64,000 nucleotides of DNA, from positions 1,612,001-1,676,000 of the forward strand of contig NZ_JADOTX010000001.1 in NCBI RefSeq assembly GCF_015751765.1. The letters are read 5' to 3'. The notes below the pieces were generated by a model. It did not search any database. It worked only from the letters and a program-made list of their open reading frames with translations, and was not told the DNA's origin. Shown here piece by piece: positions 8,181 to 18,529 of this stretch (positions are counted from its first letter, which is position 1; every line of letters starts with the position of its first letter). A program made the position numbers and the translations under genes. This stretch comes from Micromonospora ureilytica (GTDB lineage Bacteria > Actinomycetota > Actinomycetes > Mycobacteriales > Micromonosporaceae).

Positions 8181-8402
8181 TCGCGTCAGGATCTGGTCAG
8201 CGACCGCCGCGTTATTCTTGCGCCCGAGTTGCCGGAGATCGGAGCAGACGTGGCAGGTGACGACGACATCTCCGGGTGAGCACCCGGACCGGCCGCCGAC
8301 GGGCGCGTGATCGCGCCGCTGTCGCCGCGGCCTTCGTCGTCATGCCCTGCTCCCACCGTGGTGCCCGTGTGCGCCCCGGATCGTCGTTCTCCGAGGTTCC
8401 CC
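8181..8402 (+). promoter_or_regulatory. Structured leader with short ORFs ahead of the ABC-F gene (possible attenuator)
   Basis: This 222-base leader holds a 9-codon frame at 8250-8279 (GTG start, encodes MAGDDDISG) with GGAG at 8241-8244. Its stop codon lies inside a hairpin, TCCGGGT at 8271-8277 pairing with ACCCGGA at 8282-8288. A second hairpin, GGCGCG at 8302-8307 with CGCGCC at 8312-8317, follows. A 30-codon frame starts at ATG 8342 and overlaps the ABC-F start, ending at 8434. Many ABC-F resistance genes are controlled by antibiotic-sensing leader peptides of this general form; here the mechanism is inferred from layout only. Confidence 0.4.
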
Positions 8403-10037
<1,635 letters not shown>

Positions 10038-10170
10038 GGAAGAGGTGGTGTCGCGCCACGTCAGGTGCGATGACGGCAACCTGTCGATCAACGGGGGCAG
10101 GGGACCGGAGTGCGGGCCGGGACAGTTCGTGGCTGTTTACCGACCCGAGCGCCGGCCGACACCGGTGCGG

Positions 10171-10785
10171 CTACGCGGAGTCGAGGTGATCGAGGCGTTC
10201 GAGGTCCGCCGTGCCGTTGCGGGCCACGGCCGCGGCCAACGCGACGGCCGCCGGCTGGACTCCGCTCTGCTGCTCGGCGGCGGCGACCCGAACCGACTGC
10301 GCCAGGTGTGCCCGCAGGTGCCCGGCGAGCAGGCGGTTAAACGGTGTCCCGGTGGCCGACCGCAGCGCGGTCATCTCCGCCGGGGTGACCATGCCCGGCA
10401 TGTCGTGCCCCTCGTGCGGATTCGTCGTCGGGGCCGCGGCCTCGACCAACAGTCGGTGGGCGCGGTCCAGCTGGGCGCGTTGGGTGGCCGCGAGGTGGGC
10501 GGCCGTCCGCCGCCAGGCCGGGTCGGTGGTCCGCGTCGGCACCAGATCGAGGACGGGCAGCAGGCGTTCGGTCATCGCCACCGTCAATTGCAGCCAGGCG
10601 ATGTCGGTGGGGTTGAACGATCCAGCCGTACCCGTGGGTGTTGGTGCGGTCGTCACCGACGGCGCGGCAGCGGGTGGTGTGGCGGTGCTGGCCGCGTCCC
10701 GTGGCCCGGTGCCGCAGCCGGCGACGAGCAGCACGGCGATGAGTGGTACGGCGATGAGCACTGTGGACGCCATGGGCTGGCGCAT
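10171..10785 (-). CDS. DUF305 lipoprotein
   Basis: A 204-residue lipoprotein: hydrophobic N-terminus ending in the lipobox LVAGC (Cys about residue 25), then a Thr/Ala/Pro linker and a helical DUF305 domain. The domain carries paired histidine and methionine residues (HEGHDMPGMVTPAEM) of the kind found in metal-handling ferritin-like folds. It is downstream of the DUF1996 gene, with a 69-base gap containing a strong hairpin. DUF305 proteins often travel with metal or envelope genes, but the role is not established. GGGAGG lies shortly before the start. Confidence 0.8.
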   Translation of the reverse strand: MRQPMASTVLIAVPLIAVLLVAGCGTGPRDAASTATPPAAAPSVTTAPTPTGTAGSFNPTDIAWLQLTVAMTERLLPVLDLVPTRTTDPAWRRTAAHLAATQRAQLDRAHRLLVEAAAPTTNPHEGHDMPGMVTPAEMTALRSATGTPFNRLLAGHLRAHLAQSVRVAAAEQQSGVQPAAVALAAAVARNGTADLERLDHLDSA

Positions 10786-10804
10786 CCGACCTCCCTTCCC
10801 CCAG

Positions 10805-10836
10805 GGCGGCGGGCCCGGGTGACCGGACCCGCCGCC
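10805..10836 (-). terminator. GC-rich hairpin between DUF1996 and DUF305 genes
   Basis: GGCGGCGGG (10805-10813) pairs with CCCGCCGCC (10828-10836), and inside it CCGG pairs with CCGG around a GTGA loop, with one mismatch between. There is no U-tract, so it may be a partial terminator, a processing site or a stabiliser of the upstream message. Confidence 0.45.
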
Positions 10837-10854
10837 GAGGTGTGAACCTGTCGC

Positions 10855-11763
10855 TCAGATCGGTCGGCCGTCGTGACCGCACTTGACCACGGGACGGATG
10901 CAGTCCTGGACCCGGCGGGCCAACTCCGCCACGGGCCAGGCGTTGAAGAAGTCACCGTGCATCGTGTAGCCCGGCCCGGAGGCCAGCCGGAACCGCGACG
11001 GGTCGCCGGTGACCGGGTACCGCAGCACCTGCCGCAACTTCGGCACGTGCACCGGGTGGGTGCTCGGGCAGGCCTGGTTCACCGGGTACGCCAGGTGGCT
11101 CTTGTGATCCGGCGAGTCGAGGTCCCGGCCGTTCCAGCACTGCGGGAAGTCCAGGTACGACTCCAGCATCGTGCCCGACGGGCAGTTGACGAAGTCCTTC
11201 GACGGCGGCACGTGCCCGGCGTGCAGGCAGGACCAGCGGGCGATGCTGTCGTTCGGCCCGGCGGCCTTCGCGTTGCCGGCGACGAGCCGCAACCCCTGCG
11301 GGAACGGCTGGGTGTTCGCGACGACGTCGGCGCGTACGCCCTCGCCCAGGTAGTAGAACGTGGCGATCGCCGGTTCCACAGCGACGTTGTCCTGGTACAG
11401 GGTCGGCACCCAGTACGACGAGACGTCCACCCGCGGGTTGCAGGTGGTCGGCGAGTTGACCAGGTCGGGAAGGGTGGTCCTGGCGTTCGTCACCGTGCTG
11501 CCGAAGAAGCTGTGCATGTGCGACGCCCCCGGCAGCCCGGGGAAGACGATCGGGTCGTCCGGCAGCCGGTGGCTGTAGGTGCAGTCGGCGGGGAACTCGG
11601 CGACCCGGATGACGTTGACGCCGAAGTCGGCGCCGGCTTGGGCGGCGTCGGCCCGGTTGGTGGTCGACACCAGGTACGTGCCGAGTAGCACCAGCAGCGC
11701 GCCGATCGCCGTGGCGAGGCGCAGTCGGCGGGGGGTGCCGGAGAGGGGTGCGGCCCTGTCCAT
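10855..11763 (-). CDS. DUF1996 secreted protein
   Basis: A 302-residue protein starting at the ATG at 11763, which has GGAG at a suitable distance. An N-terminal basic region and one hydrophobic helix (ATAIGALLVLLGTYLVST) form a signal or anchor. The mature domain has the DUF1996 pattern: histidine-rich HMHSFFG, then W-x-P-L and Cys pairs, ending with HGDFFNAW. This family occurs in fungi and actinobacteria, often next to carbohydrate-active domains, and has no proven activity. Upstream are a -35-like TTGACA and a perfect GAGAGCGCTCTC palindrome of the type bound by LacI-family sugar repressors, which hints at carbohydrate control. Confidence 0.85.
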   Translation of the reverse strand: MDRAAPLSGTPRRLRLATAIGALLVLLGTYLVSTTNRADAAQAGADFGVNVIRVAEFPADCTYSHRLPDDPIVFPGLPGASHMHSFFGSTVTNARTTLPDLVNSPTTCNPRVDVSSYWVPTLYQDNVAVEPAIATFYYLGEGVRADVVANTQPFPQGLRLVAGNAKAAGPNDSIARWSCLHAGHVPPSKDFVNCPSGTMLESYLDFPQCWNGRDLDSPDHKSHLAYPVNQACPSTHPVHVPKLRQVLRYPVTGDPSRFRLASGPGYTMHGDFFNAWPVAELARRVQDCIRPVVKCGHDGRPI

Positions 11764-11870
11764 CGTGACTCCTGTCGGGGGACGGGTCAGGGACAGCTCC
11801 GGGGCCGCCGCCGAAGGCAATCGGAGCTGTGCCTGGCCAGACTGGGTGGTGGCCGGTTGGGCCGGTGCGA

Positions 11871-11919
11871 GAGAGCGCTCTCACCGATCCAGCTTCATCC
11901 TGAAGTCGACAATTGTCAA
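11871..11919 (-). promoter_or_regulatory. Promoter and LacI-type operator ahead of the DUF1996 gene
   Basis: On the minus strand a TTGACA-like -35 box lies at 11914-11919, itself within a GACAATTGTC palindrome (11908-11917). Some 30 bases downstream is GAGAGCGCTCTC (11871-11882), a perfect 12-bp palindrome with the central GCGC-CG geometry of actinobacterial LacI-family sugar operators. It lies about 108 bases before the DUF1996 start. It does not match the TAAT-NCGN-ATTA sites near 1.6 kb, so a different regulator, not in the window, is expected. Confidence 0.5.
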
Positions 11920-11948
11920 TACGTGCGGCAGTTGGTGGAAAAGTCGAC

Positions 11949-11983
11949 GAAGGGCCGGACCCCGTGGTGGGGTCCGGCCCTTC
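11949..11983 (-). terminator. Terminator of the C39-like protease gene
   Basis: A perfect 15-bp stem, GAAGGGCCGGACCCC (11949-11963) against 11969-11983, with a GTGGT loop, lies 14 bases beyond the stop of the minus-strand gene. The minus strand then reads into a short TTTT. Confidence 0.85.
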
Positions 11984-11997
11984 GGTGTTGTGCTGGG

Positions 11998-12657
11998 TCA
12001 GCTGGTGGCGTAGCCGCGGGTGGCGATCCAGTCCGCGAGGTGCTCGACGGTGACCTCGTAGGAGGCGGTGTTCGCATCGGCGGAGTCGGCGATCTTCACC
12101 ACGTTCCCGCCGTCGCGGTAACCCACGACGCTGATGTAGTGCCCGCCCTCGAAGGAGTGCACGCCGCCGTCGGTGTCGACGCTGGTGCCGGCGATGTTCG
12201 CGACCACGGCCCGGCCGTCGTCCACGGTCTTGACGATGTCGGCGCGCAGCCGGTCGGTCTGCTTACCGTCAGCGTCGGGGCTGGAGATCTCCACGCTGTG
12301 GTAGGCGTCGTTCTTACCGGTCTCCTTGTTCAGCACGGGCGTGATGTCGTTGATGGAGTTGGTGCCGGCCTCGGTGGTGCCCATCTCCTTGGCCATGGCG
12401 TCCACGCTGATCTCCTTGCCCTGCACGGACAGGGCGTTACGCGTGGCGGCCGGGCCGCAGTAGTAGAAGTTCGGCTGGGCTTCGTAGCGCACACCGAGCT
12501 GACGCTCACCGGCGGGCTTACGGTCGCTCTGCGTCTGGGCGGCCGGCTTGGCATCCGACGCGGCGTACGCGGCGGTCACCGGTCCGGCGATAGCCCCACC
12601 GGTGAACGCGAGGCCAGCAGCGGTCAGAGCAGTCTTACGGATCAGATCGGTACGCAT
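11998..12657 (-). CDS. Secreted C39-like cysteine peptidase
   Basis: A 219-residue protein with a Sec-type signal (basic MRTDLIRK, hydrophobic TAAGLAFTGGAIAG, AYA-A cleavage near residue 32). The mature part has the C39-like (Peptidase_C39_2) pattern: catalytic Cys in FYYCGPAATRNAL, catalytic His in EGGHYISVVGY and Asp in KIADSADAN. Such proteins cleave extracellular or cell-wall peptides; the substrate is unknown. GAGGAG lies before the ATG at 12657. It has its own strong terminator and no operon partner. Confidence 0.85.
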   Translation of the reverse strand: MRTDLIRKTALTAAGLAFTGGAIAGPVTAAYAASDAKPAAQTQSDRKPAGERQLGVRYEAQPNFYYCGPAATRNALSVQGKEISVDAMAKEMGTTEAGTNSINDITPVLNKETGKNDAYHSVEISSPDADGKQTDRLRADIVKTVDDGRAVVANIAGTSVDTDGGVHSFEGGHYISVVGYRDGGNVVKIADSADANTASYEVTVEHLADWIATRGYATS

Positions 12658-13053
12658 GATGGCGTGCTCCTCTGCATCGGGGGAACCCGCACGGCACTCA
12701 ACGGGGGTCAGTGCGACCGTGCGGGGAAAGTTCGAGGGGTTCTGCCCGGTGACCCGCGAGGGGGGTCGGCGTCGGGACACGGTGTAACCGTTCGCGGTGG
12801 CAGGTCATTCCGTCCGCCCGCAGGGGTCGGCGGTTGTGCTGCTCGGCCCCGCGGGGGATGTAACCGGCGCGGCCTGGCGGGTGTTCCCGGCGGGGGCCGG
12901 TGCACCGTGACCCAGGCTGTTGCGGTGGTCTGCCAGGTATAACGACCCGGCCCGGCCACCGATTCCGCCGACGGCGTGGCCCCGACCACCCGACACCCGA
13001 CACCAAACCCGACAAACCCCCCCCACCTCGACGGCGGAACGGTCCCCGACGTG
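12658..13053. other. Non-coding gap upstream of the C39-like gene
   Basis: About 400 bases without a convincing gene. Frames here are short and low-quality. It should hold the promoter of the minus-strand protease gene; a GTTATACC stretch on the minus strand (near 12935-12945) is a weak -10 candidate. Nothing else recognisable is seen. Confidence 0.4.
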
Positions 13054-13092
13054 CGGGTGGGGCAGCCCGATCACGTCGGACTGCCCCACCCG
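13054..13092 (-). terminator. Terminator of the Xaa-Pro dipeptidyl-peptidase gene
   Basis: CGGGTGGGGCAG (13054-13065) pairs fully with CTGCCCCACCCG (13081-13092); inside it CCGA pairs with TCGG around a TCACG loop. It lies 17 bases past the stop codon of the minus-strand gene. Confidence 0.75.
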
Positions 13093-13109
13093 GGAGCGCA
13101 GGGACCAAA

Positions 13110-14993
13110 TCAGAACCCGAGGACGCCCCGCCCGCCGACCACCGGCAGTCGCAGTTCGCTGTCGTTCGGCGCGACCCGCAGTGCGGTGCCGCCCAGCGGC
13201 AGCAGGGTGTACTCCTGGTCGCTGGAGAAGACGACCACGCCGATCCGGTGGCCCGCCGGGAAGATGTAGTCCTTCGGCTCCATGGTCCACCGGTAGTCGT
13301 ACAGCTTGCCCTGCTTGACCGGCTCGGTGCGTGCGGCGCTCTTGCGGTTCTGCGGGTCCATCCAACCTCGCGTCACCACGGTCGGGGCGGCGGTCGACCC
13401 GGCCGGGCCGTAGTCGACCAGGTACGCGGTGAGGTTCGCGTCCGGCTTGTTGTCGATCGCCATCCGCAGTCGCATCTCGGGACGGCCGGAGATGCGTACG
13501 CTCTGCGTCAGCTCGGGGGAGGCGTAGGCGAGTCGGTTGGCGCTCGCGGTGTCCGGGTTGGACACCAGGGTGTCCGGGTGGATGGTCCGGCCCTCGTCGA
13601 CGAAGCTCTGCTCGACCTTGGCCTTCGGCGGCTTGCCCGTGGTGAGCGTGCCCGTGGCGGTGGCGTCGCTGGCGGCGAACCGCAAGCCGACCTCTCGCGC
13701 GGCCGGGTCGGGCCAGTTGGCGTACGTGGTGTAGGCGCGGTCTTCGCGCTGGAGCACCGCCGTCGGCTCGTCCATGATGCCGTTGCGGACGTTCCACAGC
13801 CAGAAGTCGAACCAGCGGTTCTCGGTCTGCTTGTACGTCCACGTCTGCCCGCTGGGCAGGGTCACCGACGCGCTGCTGCCCGGGCCGCCGTGCCCGCCCT
13901 GGTGCAGCCAGATCTTGCGCGGCACGTGGCGCTTGGCGAGCTGGTCCCACCAGCCGGCGAAGTGCTCGGTCTTCACGTTCCAGTCGTTGAGGCCGTGCAC
14001 GACGAAGACGCTGGCCTTGACGTCGCGGGCGTCGAGGTAATCGCGGTCGCGCCAGAACTTCGAGTAGTCGCCGGTGACCCGGTCCTGCTTCGCGGTGATC
14101 TCCGCGAGCTCGTCGACGCAGGGCCCCTCGGCGCGTGCCTGCCCGGCGGTGTACTGGGCCAGGATGTCGAGGTCCTCGCCCTGGAACGTCCCGGGCGCGA
14201 CCACCAGGCCGTTGGCCCGGTAGTAGTCGTACCAGCTGCTGATCGCGGAGACCGGCACGATGGTCTTGAGTCCCTTGACGCCCGTGGTGGCCACCTGGTT
14301 GGGCAGCGTCCCGTTGTAGGAGACACCGGTCATGCCGACCGCGCCGGTGGTCCAGCCGGCGGTGATCGGGGCGCCGTTCGCGTCGTACGCCTTCGCCCGG
14401 CCGTTGAGCCAGTCGATGACCGCCTTGGTGCCGAGTGTCTCGGCCTGGTCCCCGCTGGTGGGGCAGCCGTCCGAGTCGCCGGTGCCGACGCTCTGGCCGA
14501 GCACCACCGCGTACCCGCGGGGCACGTAGTAGTCGTCCAGCGAGCCGGGCAGGTTGGCCTTCGCCTGTGCGCGCTGTGCACCGGCGTCGAGCGCGCGACG
14601 CCCGTTGCGGTCGGTCAGGCCGTTCTGCGGCAGGTCGTCGACCAGCACGCTCGGGTACGGCACGTCACCCCAGGTGCCCTTGCGGTACGGGCTGTGCTCG
14701 AAGATGACAGGCACCTTGAAGCCCTGCGTGGCGGTCTCCCGGGGACGGGAGATGTCGATCGCCACCCGGTCGAGTCGACCGTCGTGGTCGGTGTCCACCG
14801 GGGTCTGGACGAACACCCGCTCCTCGATCGCGTCGGCGAGCGAGAACACCGGTTGGGTCATGCCGTCGCTGACCACGATGCCGGTGGGCGTGGTGGGCGT
14901 GGGCGGAGCCGCAGCCGCTGGTGGGGCTGCGCTGAGGGCCAGAGCGCCGGACACGCCGACGCTCAGGAGTGCCAGATGACGGGGTCGACGCAT
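13110..14993 (-). CDS. Secreted Xaa-Pro dipeptidyl-peptidase (S15 / CocE family)
   Basis: A 627-residue protein from the ATG at 14993, preceded by GGGAG. An Ala-rich signal peptide ends near residue 29 (AAPPAAAAP). The S15/CocE alpha/beta hydrolase domain has IFEHSPYRKG, the GDSDG region and the nucleophile elbow GVSYNG with Ser225; the histidine is in HQGGHGGPG, and the Asp is likely in VFVVHGLND. The C-terminal third is the jelly-roll domain typical of the family (VEQSFVDEGRTI to the end). It removes Xaa-Pro dipeptides or hydrolyses related amide/ester substrates outside the cell. It is a single-gene unit with its own terminator. Confidence 0.9.
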   Translation of the reverse strand: MRRPRHLALLSVGVSGALALSAAPPAAAAPPTPTTPTGIVVSDGMTQPVFSLADAIEERVFVQTPVDTDHDGRLDRVAIDISRPRETATQGFKVPVIFEHSPYRKGTWGDVPYPSVLVDDLPQNGLTDRNGRRALDAGAQRAQAKANLPGSLDDYYVPRGYAVVLGQSVGTGDSDGCPTSGDQAETLGTKAVIDWLNGRAKAYDANGAPITAGWTTGAVGMTGVSYNGTLPNQVATTGVKGLKTIVPVSAISSWYDYYRANGLVVAPGTFQGEDLDILAQYTAGQARAEGPCVDELAEITAKQDRVTGDYSKFWRDRDYLDARDVKASVFVVHGLNDWNVKTEHFAGWWDQLAKRHVPRKIWLHQGGHGGPGSSASVTLPSGQTWTYKQTENRWFDFWLWNVRNGIMDEPTAVLQREDRAYTTYANWPDPAAREVGLRFAASDATATGTLTTGKPPKAKVEQSFVDEGRTIHPDTLVSNPDTASANRLAYASPELTQSVRISGRPEMRLRMAIDNKPDANLTAYLVDYGPAGSTAAPTVVTRGWMDPQNRKSAARTEPVKQGKLYDYRWTMEPKDYIFPAGHRIGVVVFSSDQEYTLLPLGGTALRVAPNDSELRLPVVGGRGVLGF

Positions 14994-15119
14994 GCGCGTC
15001 TCCCTTCGGTTGGGCTGGTCGCCGGGGGTCGGCAGGGGCCAATCTCGAAGATCCATTCGTCGCCATGCTAGGTCCGCGGCGGCGTCCCGTCGATCCCCTC
15101 GGATGTCCACAGGGGTCGG

Positions 15120-15656
15120 TCAGGGCGTCGGTGGTGTCACCGCGATGATCAGGTGGGCGGGCTGCTCGCTGGCGTTGCGGTAGAGGTGCGCCAGGCGCGA
15201 GTCGAAGGTGACCGACTCGCCGGCGGTGAGGGTGTACGACTCACCGCCGATCTCGGCGACGACCTCACCGGTGACGACGATCGCGCACTCGGTCGACGGG
15301 TGCGCCCACGGCTCGGCCGAGCTGGCGTCGCCGGGCGCGAGGTGGGCCTGGAGCACCTCCAGGTCGCCCCGACCCGGGGTGAGGCGCTCGTAGGTGATCT
15401 GGCCGGGTGGCGCGGCCAGCCGGGTGCGGGCGCCGACGCGGCTGACGTGTACCGGTGGCGCCTCGGGCTCGGAGAAGAGTTCCGCGATCGAGGTGTCGAA
15501 GACCTTGGCGAGCTTCCGCAGGGTGGAGAGGCTGGGGTCGGTCGCGCCGTTCTCGATCTGGCTGAGCAGGGCGGGGGACACGTCGGCGGCTGTGGCGAGC
15601 TGGCGCAGCGTGAGGGAGTGCTGCTGACGCAGGTCGCGGAGTCGGTCACCGAGCAT
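15120..15656 (-). CDS. XRE-family regulator with C-terminal cupin domain
   Basis: A 178-residue protein. Residues 1-60 are an XRE helix-turn-helix: LRDLRQQHSLTLRQLATAAD then VSPALLSQIENG and PSLSTLRKLAKVF. Residues about 90-175 form a small cupin barrel (HLAPGDASSAEPWAHPSTE, VVTGEVVAEIGGESYTL). The ATG at 15656 is chosen because GAGG lies just before it; an ATG five codons earlier would put that site inside the gene. This architecture typically senses a small molecule and controls a neighbouring catabolic operon. It is divergent from the ten-gene transporter operon starting at 15829, with a cluster of inverted repeats in between. Confidence 0.9.
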   Translation of the reverse strand: MLGDRLRDLRQQHSLTLRQLATAADVSPALLSQIENGATDPSLSTLRKLAKVFDTSIAELFSEPEAPPVHVSRVGARTRLAAPPGQITYERLTPGRGDLEVLQAHLAPGDASSAEPWAHPSTECAIVVTGEVVAEIGGESYTLTAGESVTFDSRLAHLYRNASEQPAHLIIAVTPPTP

Positions 15657-15710
15657 GTGTCCTCGTTCCAAAACAGTGTGACTGAATCTTGATTGACCAG
15701 ACTATACGGC

Positions 15711-15763
15711 CCTGTTTAGGATCCCTGAACATCAGGCGCTGATGTTCAACCTTACTGAACAGG
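15711..15763. promoter_or_regulatory. Operator cluster between the XRE-cupin gene and the transporter operon
   Basis: A perfect inverted repeat, TGAACATCAG (15726-15735) and CTGATGTTCA (15739-15748), has a 3-base spacer. It is flanked by CCTGTTTAGG (15711-15720) and ACTGAACAGG (15754-15763), which are inverse copies of each other at eight of ten positions. All contain a CTGWWCA-like half-site. On the minus strand TATAGT (15701-15706) is a candidate -10 box for the regulator, so binding here could control both directions. Confidence 0.6.
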
Positions 15764-15828
15764 CCATGTCGCGTCGAAGCCTCGCGGATCCCGCACGGCG
15801 GGCCGCGCGATACGAAGGTAGGAACAGC

Positions 15829-17433
15829 ATGTCGGTGTCTCCCCGCCGGCTCCTCGCCGGAGCGTCCGCTCTGGCGACGCTGGCCGTCCTCTCCGTCAGC
15901 GCCTGTAGCGCCGGCGGCAGTGGTGGAAACGCGAACGGTACGGCCAAAACCCTCACCGTGAACACCTCGTTCGTGCTCAAGACCCTCGACCCCGGCCGGG
16001 TCTACGAGGCGACCGGTCTGACCGCCGTGCACGCCCTCTACGACACCCTGCTCACCTTCAAGGGCTCGGACGTGAGTAAGCCGGTCCCCGCGCTGGCCGA
16101 GTCGTATCAGGCGTCGCCGGACGCCACGACGTTCACCTTCAAGCTGCGGCAGGGCGTGACGTTCGCCGACGGCAGCCCGCTCTCCGCCGACGACGTCGTC
16201 TTCTCGCTCAACCGGCTGAAGAACATCAAGGGCAGCCCAGCGGTCACCGTCAGCGGCCTGACCGTGACCAAGACCGACGACAGCACCGTCGTGGTCGCCT
16301 CGGCCACCCCCGACCCGAACATCCCGGTGGTGCTGTCGATGCCGTCGACGGCGGTCCTCAACTCCAAGGTCGCCAAGGAGCACGGCGCCCGCGACGGCGC
16401 CGACGCTGCCCAGGGCGACACCGCGCAGCAGTACCTGGACACCAACTCCGTCGGCAGCGGCCCGTACGTGCTGAAGTCCTACGACCCGTCGTCGCAGGTG
16501 GTGTTGGAGGCCAACCCGAAGTACTGGGGCACGAAGCCGCAGTTCTCCCGGGTGGTGCTGCGTAACATGGATGTGCAGACCCAGAAGCTGACCATGCAGC
16601 GCGCCGAGGCGGCCGAGATCTCCCTGGACATCTCCGGCAAGCTCCTCGACGGACTGCCGGGCAGCCTGCAGACCTCCGGCGTGCAGGACACCGTCTACTT
16701 CCTCTTCCTCAACGCCGACCCGGGCGTCTCGGCGGTCACCTCGAACCCGAAGTTCAACCAGGCCCTGCGTGCCGCCATCGACTACCAGGGAATCGCCGCC
16801 CTGTACGGCAAGGGCGCCGCCCCCGGCGCCGGGCTGGTCGCGCCCGCCTTCCCGGGCGCGCTGCCGACCGGTGAGGAGTCCAAGCGGGACATGGCGAAGG
16901 CCAAGGCGCTGCTCACCGAGGCCGGCCTGACCAACCCGACGGTGAAGTTCACCTACCCGGCCATCACCTACAAGGGTGTGGACCTCGGCACGGTGGCCAC
17001 CAAGGTGCAGGGCGACGCCGCCGAGGCCGGCATCAAGCTGGAACTCAACCCGCAGCCGCTGACCACCTTCCTCGACGAGATGCGCGGCGGGAAGTCACCT
17101 CTCGGATTCACCCCGCAGAGCCTGAACTACCCGGTCGCCGACTCACTGATCAACAACATGGCACCGGGGCAGGCGACCGCGCTGCGCTCCGGCTGGACCG
17201 TCGAGCGGGCCGACCCGGCCGTGGTGGCCGCCGGCAAGAAGGTCACCGCGACCCTCGACCTGGCCGGCCGGGCCACCGCCATGCAGGAGTGGCAGCGGCT
17301 GATGAACGCGTCCTCGCCGTACCTCGTGCTGGCCAGCAACTCCTCCATCGTCGTGGCGACCACGGACCTGACCGGAGCGGACTACACCGCCGCCGGTTGG
17401 CAGGTGGACGTCGCCGCGGTCGGCCGCAAGTAG
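15829..17433 (+). CDS. Peptide-type ABC transporter substrate-binding lipoprotein
   Basis: A 534-residue protein of the SBP_bac_5 (oligopeptide/nickel) family. It has a basic N-terminus, a hydrophobic segment and the lipobox VSAC (Cys about 25), then a Gly/Asn-rich linker. Family features include LTVNTSFVLKTLDPGRVYEA near the start and the conserved FKLRQGVTFADGSPLSADDVVFS block. GGTAGGA precedes the ATG at 15829; an upstream in-frame ATG at 15742 falls inside the operator and is not used. It is the first gene of the ten-gene operon and decides what the importer takes up; the ligand is unknown. Confidence 0.9.
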   Translation: MSVSPRRLLAGASALATLAVLSVSACSAGGSGGNANGTAKTLTVNTSFVLKTLDPGRVYEATGLTAVHALYDTLLTFKGSDVSKPVPALAESYQASPDATTFTFKLRQGVTFADGSPLSADDVVFSLNRLKNIKGSPAVTVSGLTVTKTDDSTVVVASATPDPNIPVVLSMPSTAVLNSKVAKEHGARDGADAAQGDTAQQYLDTNSVGSGPYVLKSYDPSSQVVLEANPKYWGTKPQFSRVVLRNMDVQTQKLTMQRAEAAEISLDISGKLLDGLPGSLQTSGVQDTVYFLFLNADPGVSAVTSNPKFNQALRAAIDYQGIAALYGKGAAPGAGLVAPAFPGALPTGEESKRDMAKAKALLTEAGLTNPTVKFTYPAITYKGVDLGTVATKVQGDAAEAGIKLELNPQPLTTFLDEMRGGKSPLGFTPQSLNYPVADSLINNMAPGQATALRSGWTVERADPAVVAAGKKVTATLDLAGRATAMQEWQRLMNASSPYLVLASNSSIVVATTDLTGADYTAAGWQVDVAAVGRK

Positions 17434-17443
17434 TCCCGACGAC

Positions 17444-18529
17444 ATGACGACAGTCCACGACGGTGAGCCGGGCGCGGTCGCCACGACCGCGTCCCGGCCC
17501 CGGGGTGCCCACCCGTTGCTGACCTTCCTGGCCAAGCGGGTGGCGGTCACCGCCGGCCTGCTGCTCGGCGTCACCGTGGTGACGTTCGGTCTGGTCAACG
17601 TGGTCCCCGGTGACCCGGTCACCGCCAACCTCTCCGACCAGGCGCTCAACGACCCCGCCGCGGTGGCCGCCTTCCGCGAGAAGTGGGGCCTGGACCAGCC
17701 GCTCTGGGCCCAGTACCTGCACTATCTGGGCAACCTGCTGCACGGCGACCTGGGCCACTCCCAGCAGACCGGTCGGGCCGTCCTGGACGACCTGCTGCAC
17801 TACGTGCCGGCGACCCTGGAGCTGGCCCTCCCGAGCATGGTGCTGGCGCTGCTCATCGGCACCGGGGTCGGCATGCTCGCGGCGGTCCGCAACGGCCGGC
17901 TCACCGACCAACTCGTCCGGGTCGGCGCCCTGCTCGGGCTCTCCACCCCGCCGTTCTGGCTGTCCCTGGTGGTGCTCTACGTCTTCTTCTACCAGCTCGG
18001 CCTGGCGCCCAGCGGCGGTCGACTCTCCACCGACTTCAGCCCCCCGCCCACCGTCACCGGCATGTACACCGTCGACGGCGCGCTCGCCGGGCAGTGGGAC
18101 GTCGCCTGGGACGCCGCCCAGCACCTGTCCCTGCCGGTGCTCGTGCTGACCTCGCTGACCGTGGCTATGCTGGTCCGCTTCGTCCGCTCGGCGATGCTCG
18201 AGGTGCTCCAGCAGGACTACATCCGGGCCGCGTACGCCAAGGGTCTGCCGACCCGGGTGGTGCTGCGCCGGCACCTGCTGCGCGCCGGCCTCGTCCCGGT
18301 GGTCACCGTCTCCGGCCTGGCGTTCGCCTCGCTGCTCTCCGGCACGGTGCTGGTGGAGAGCATCTTCGGCTGGCCCGGCGTCGGCCAGTACGCCTACCGC
18401 AGCGCCACGGCGCTGGACCTGCCCGCGATCCTCGGCGTCAGCCTGTTCGTGGCACTCGTCTACACCCTGGTCAACCTGACCGTCGACCTGCTGTACGGGC
18501 TCATCGATCCGAGGATCCGGTTGTCATGA
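17444..18529 (+). CDS. ABC transporter permease, DppB type
   Basis: A 361-residue inner-membrane permease. After about 25 polar residues comes the first helix (RVAVTAGLLLGVTVVTFGLV), then the long loop VPGDPVTANLS typical of DppB/OppB. Five more helices follow. The EAA cytoplasmic loop is visible in YIRAAYAKGLPTRVVLRRHLLR, which docks onto the ATPases. It starts 10 bases after the binding protein gene, and its stop overlaps the next start (ATGA), so translation is coupled. Confidence 0.9.
   Translation: MTTVHDGEPGAVATTASRPRGAHPLLTFLAKRVAVTAGLLLGVTVVTFGLVNVVPGDPVTANLSDQALNDPAAVAAFREKWGLDQPLWAQYLHYLGNLLHGDLGHSQQTGRAVLDDLLHYVPATLELALPSMVLALLIGTGVGMLAAVRNGRLTDQLVRVGALLGLSTPPFWLSLVVLYVFFYQLGLAPSGGRLSTDFSPPPTVTGMYTVDGALAGQWDVAWDAAQHLSLPVLVLTSLTVAMLVRFVRSAMLEVLQQDYIRAAYAKGLPTRVVLRRHLLRAGLVPVVTVSGLAFASLLSGTVLVESIFGWPGVGQYAYRSATALDLPAILGVSLFVALVYTLVNLTVDLLYGLIDPRIRLS

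Noticed and set aside
12900..15071. Plus-strand frame of about 720 codons opposite the Xaa-Pro dipeptidyl-peptidase
   Set aside because: Shadow of an intact S15 gene with signal peptide, GVSYNG and a matching terminator on the other strand.
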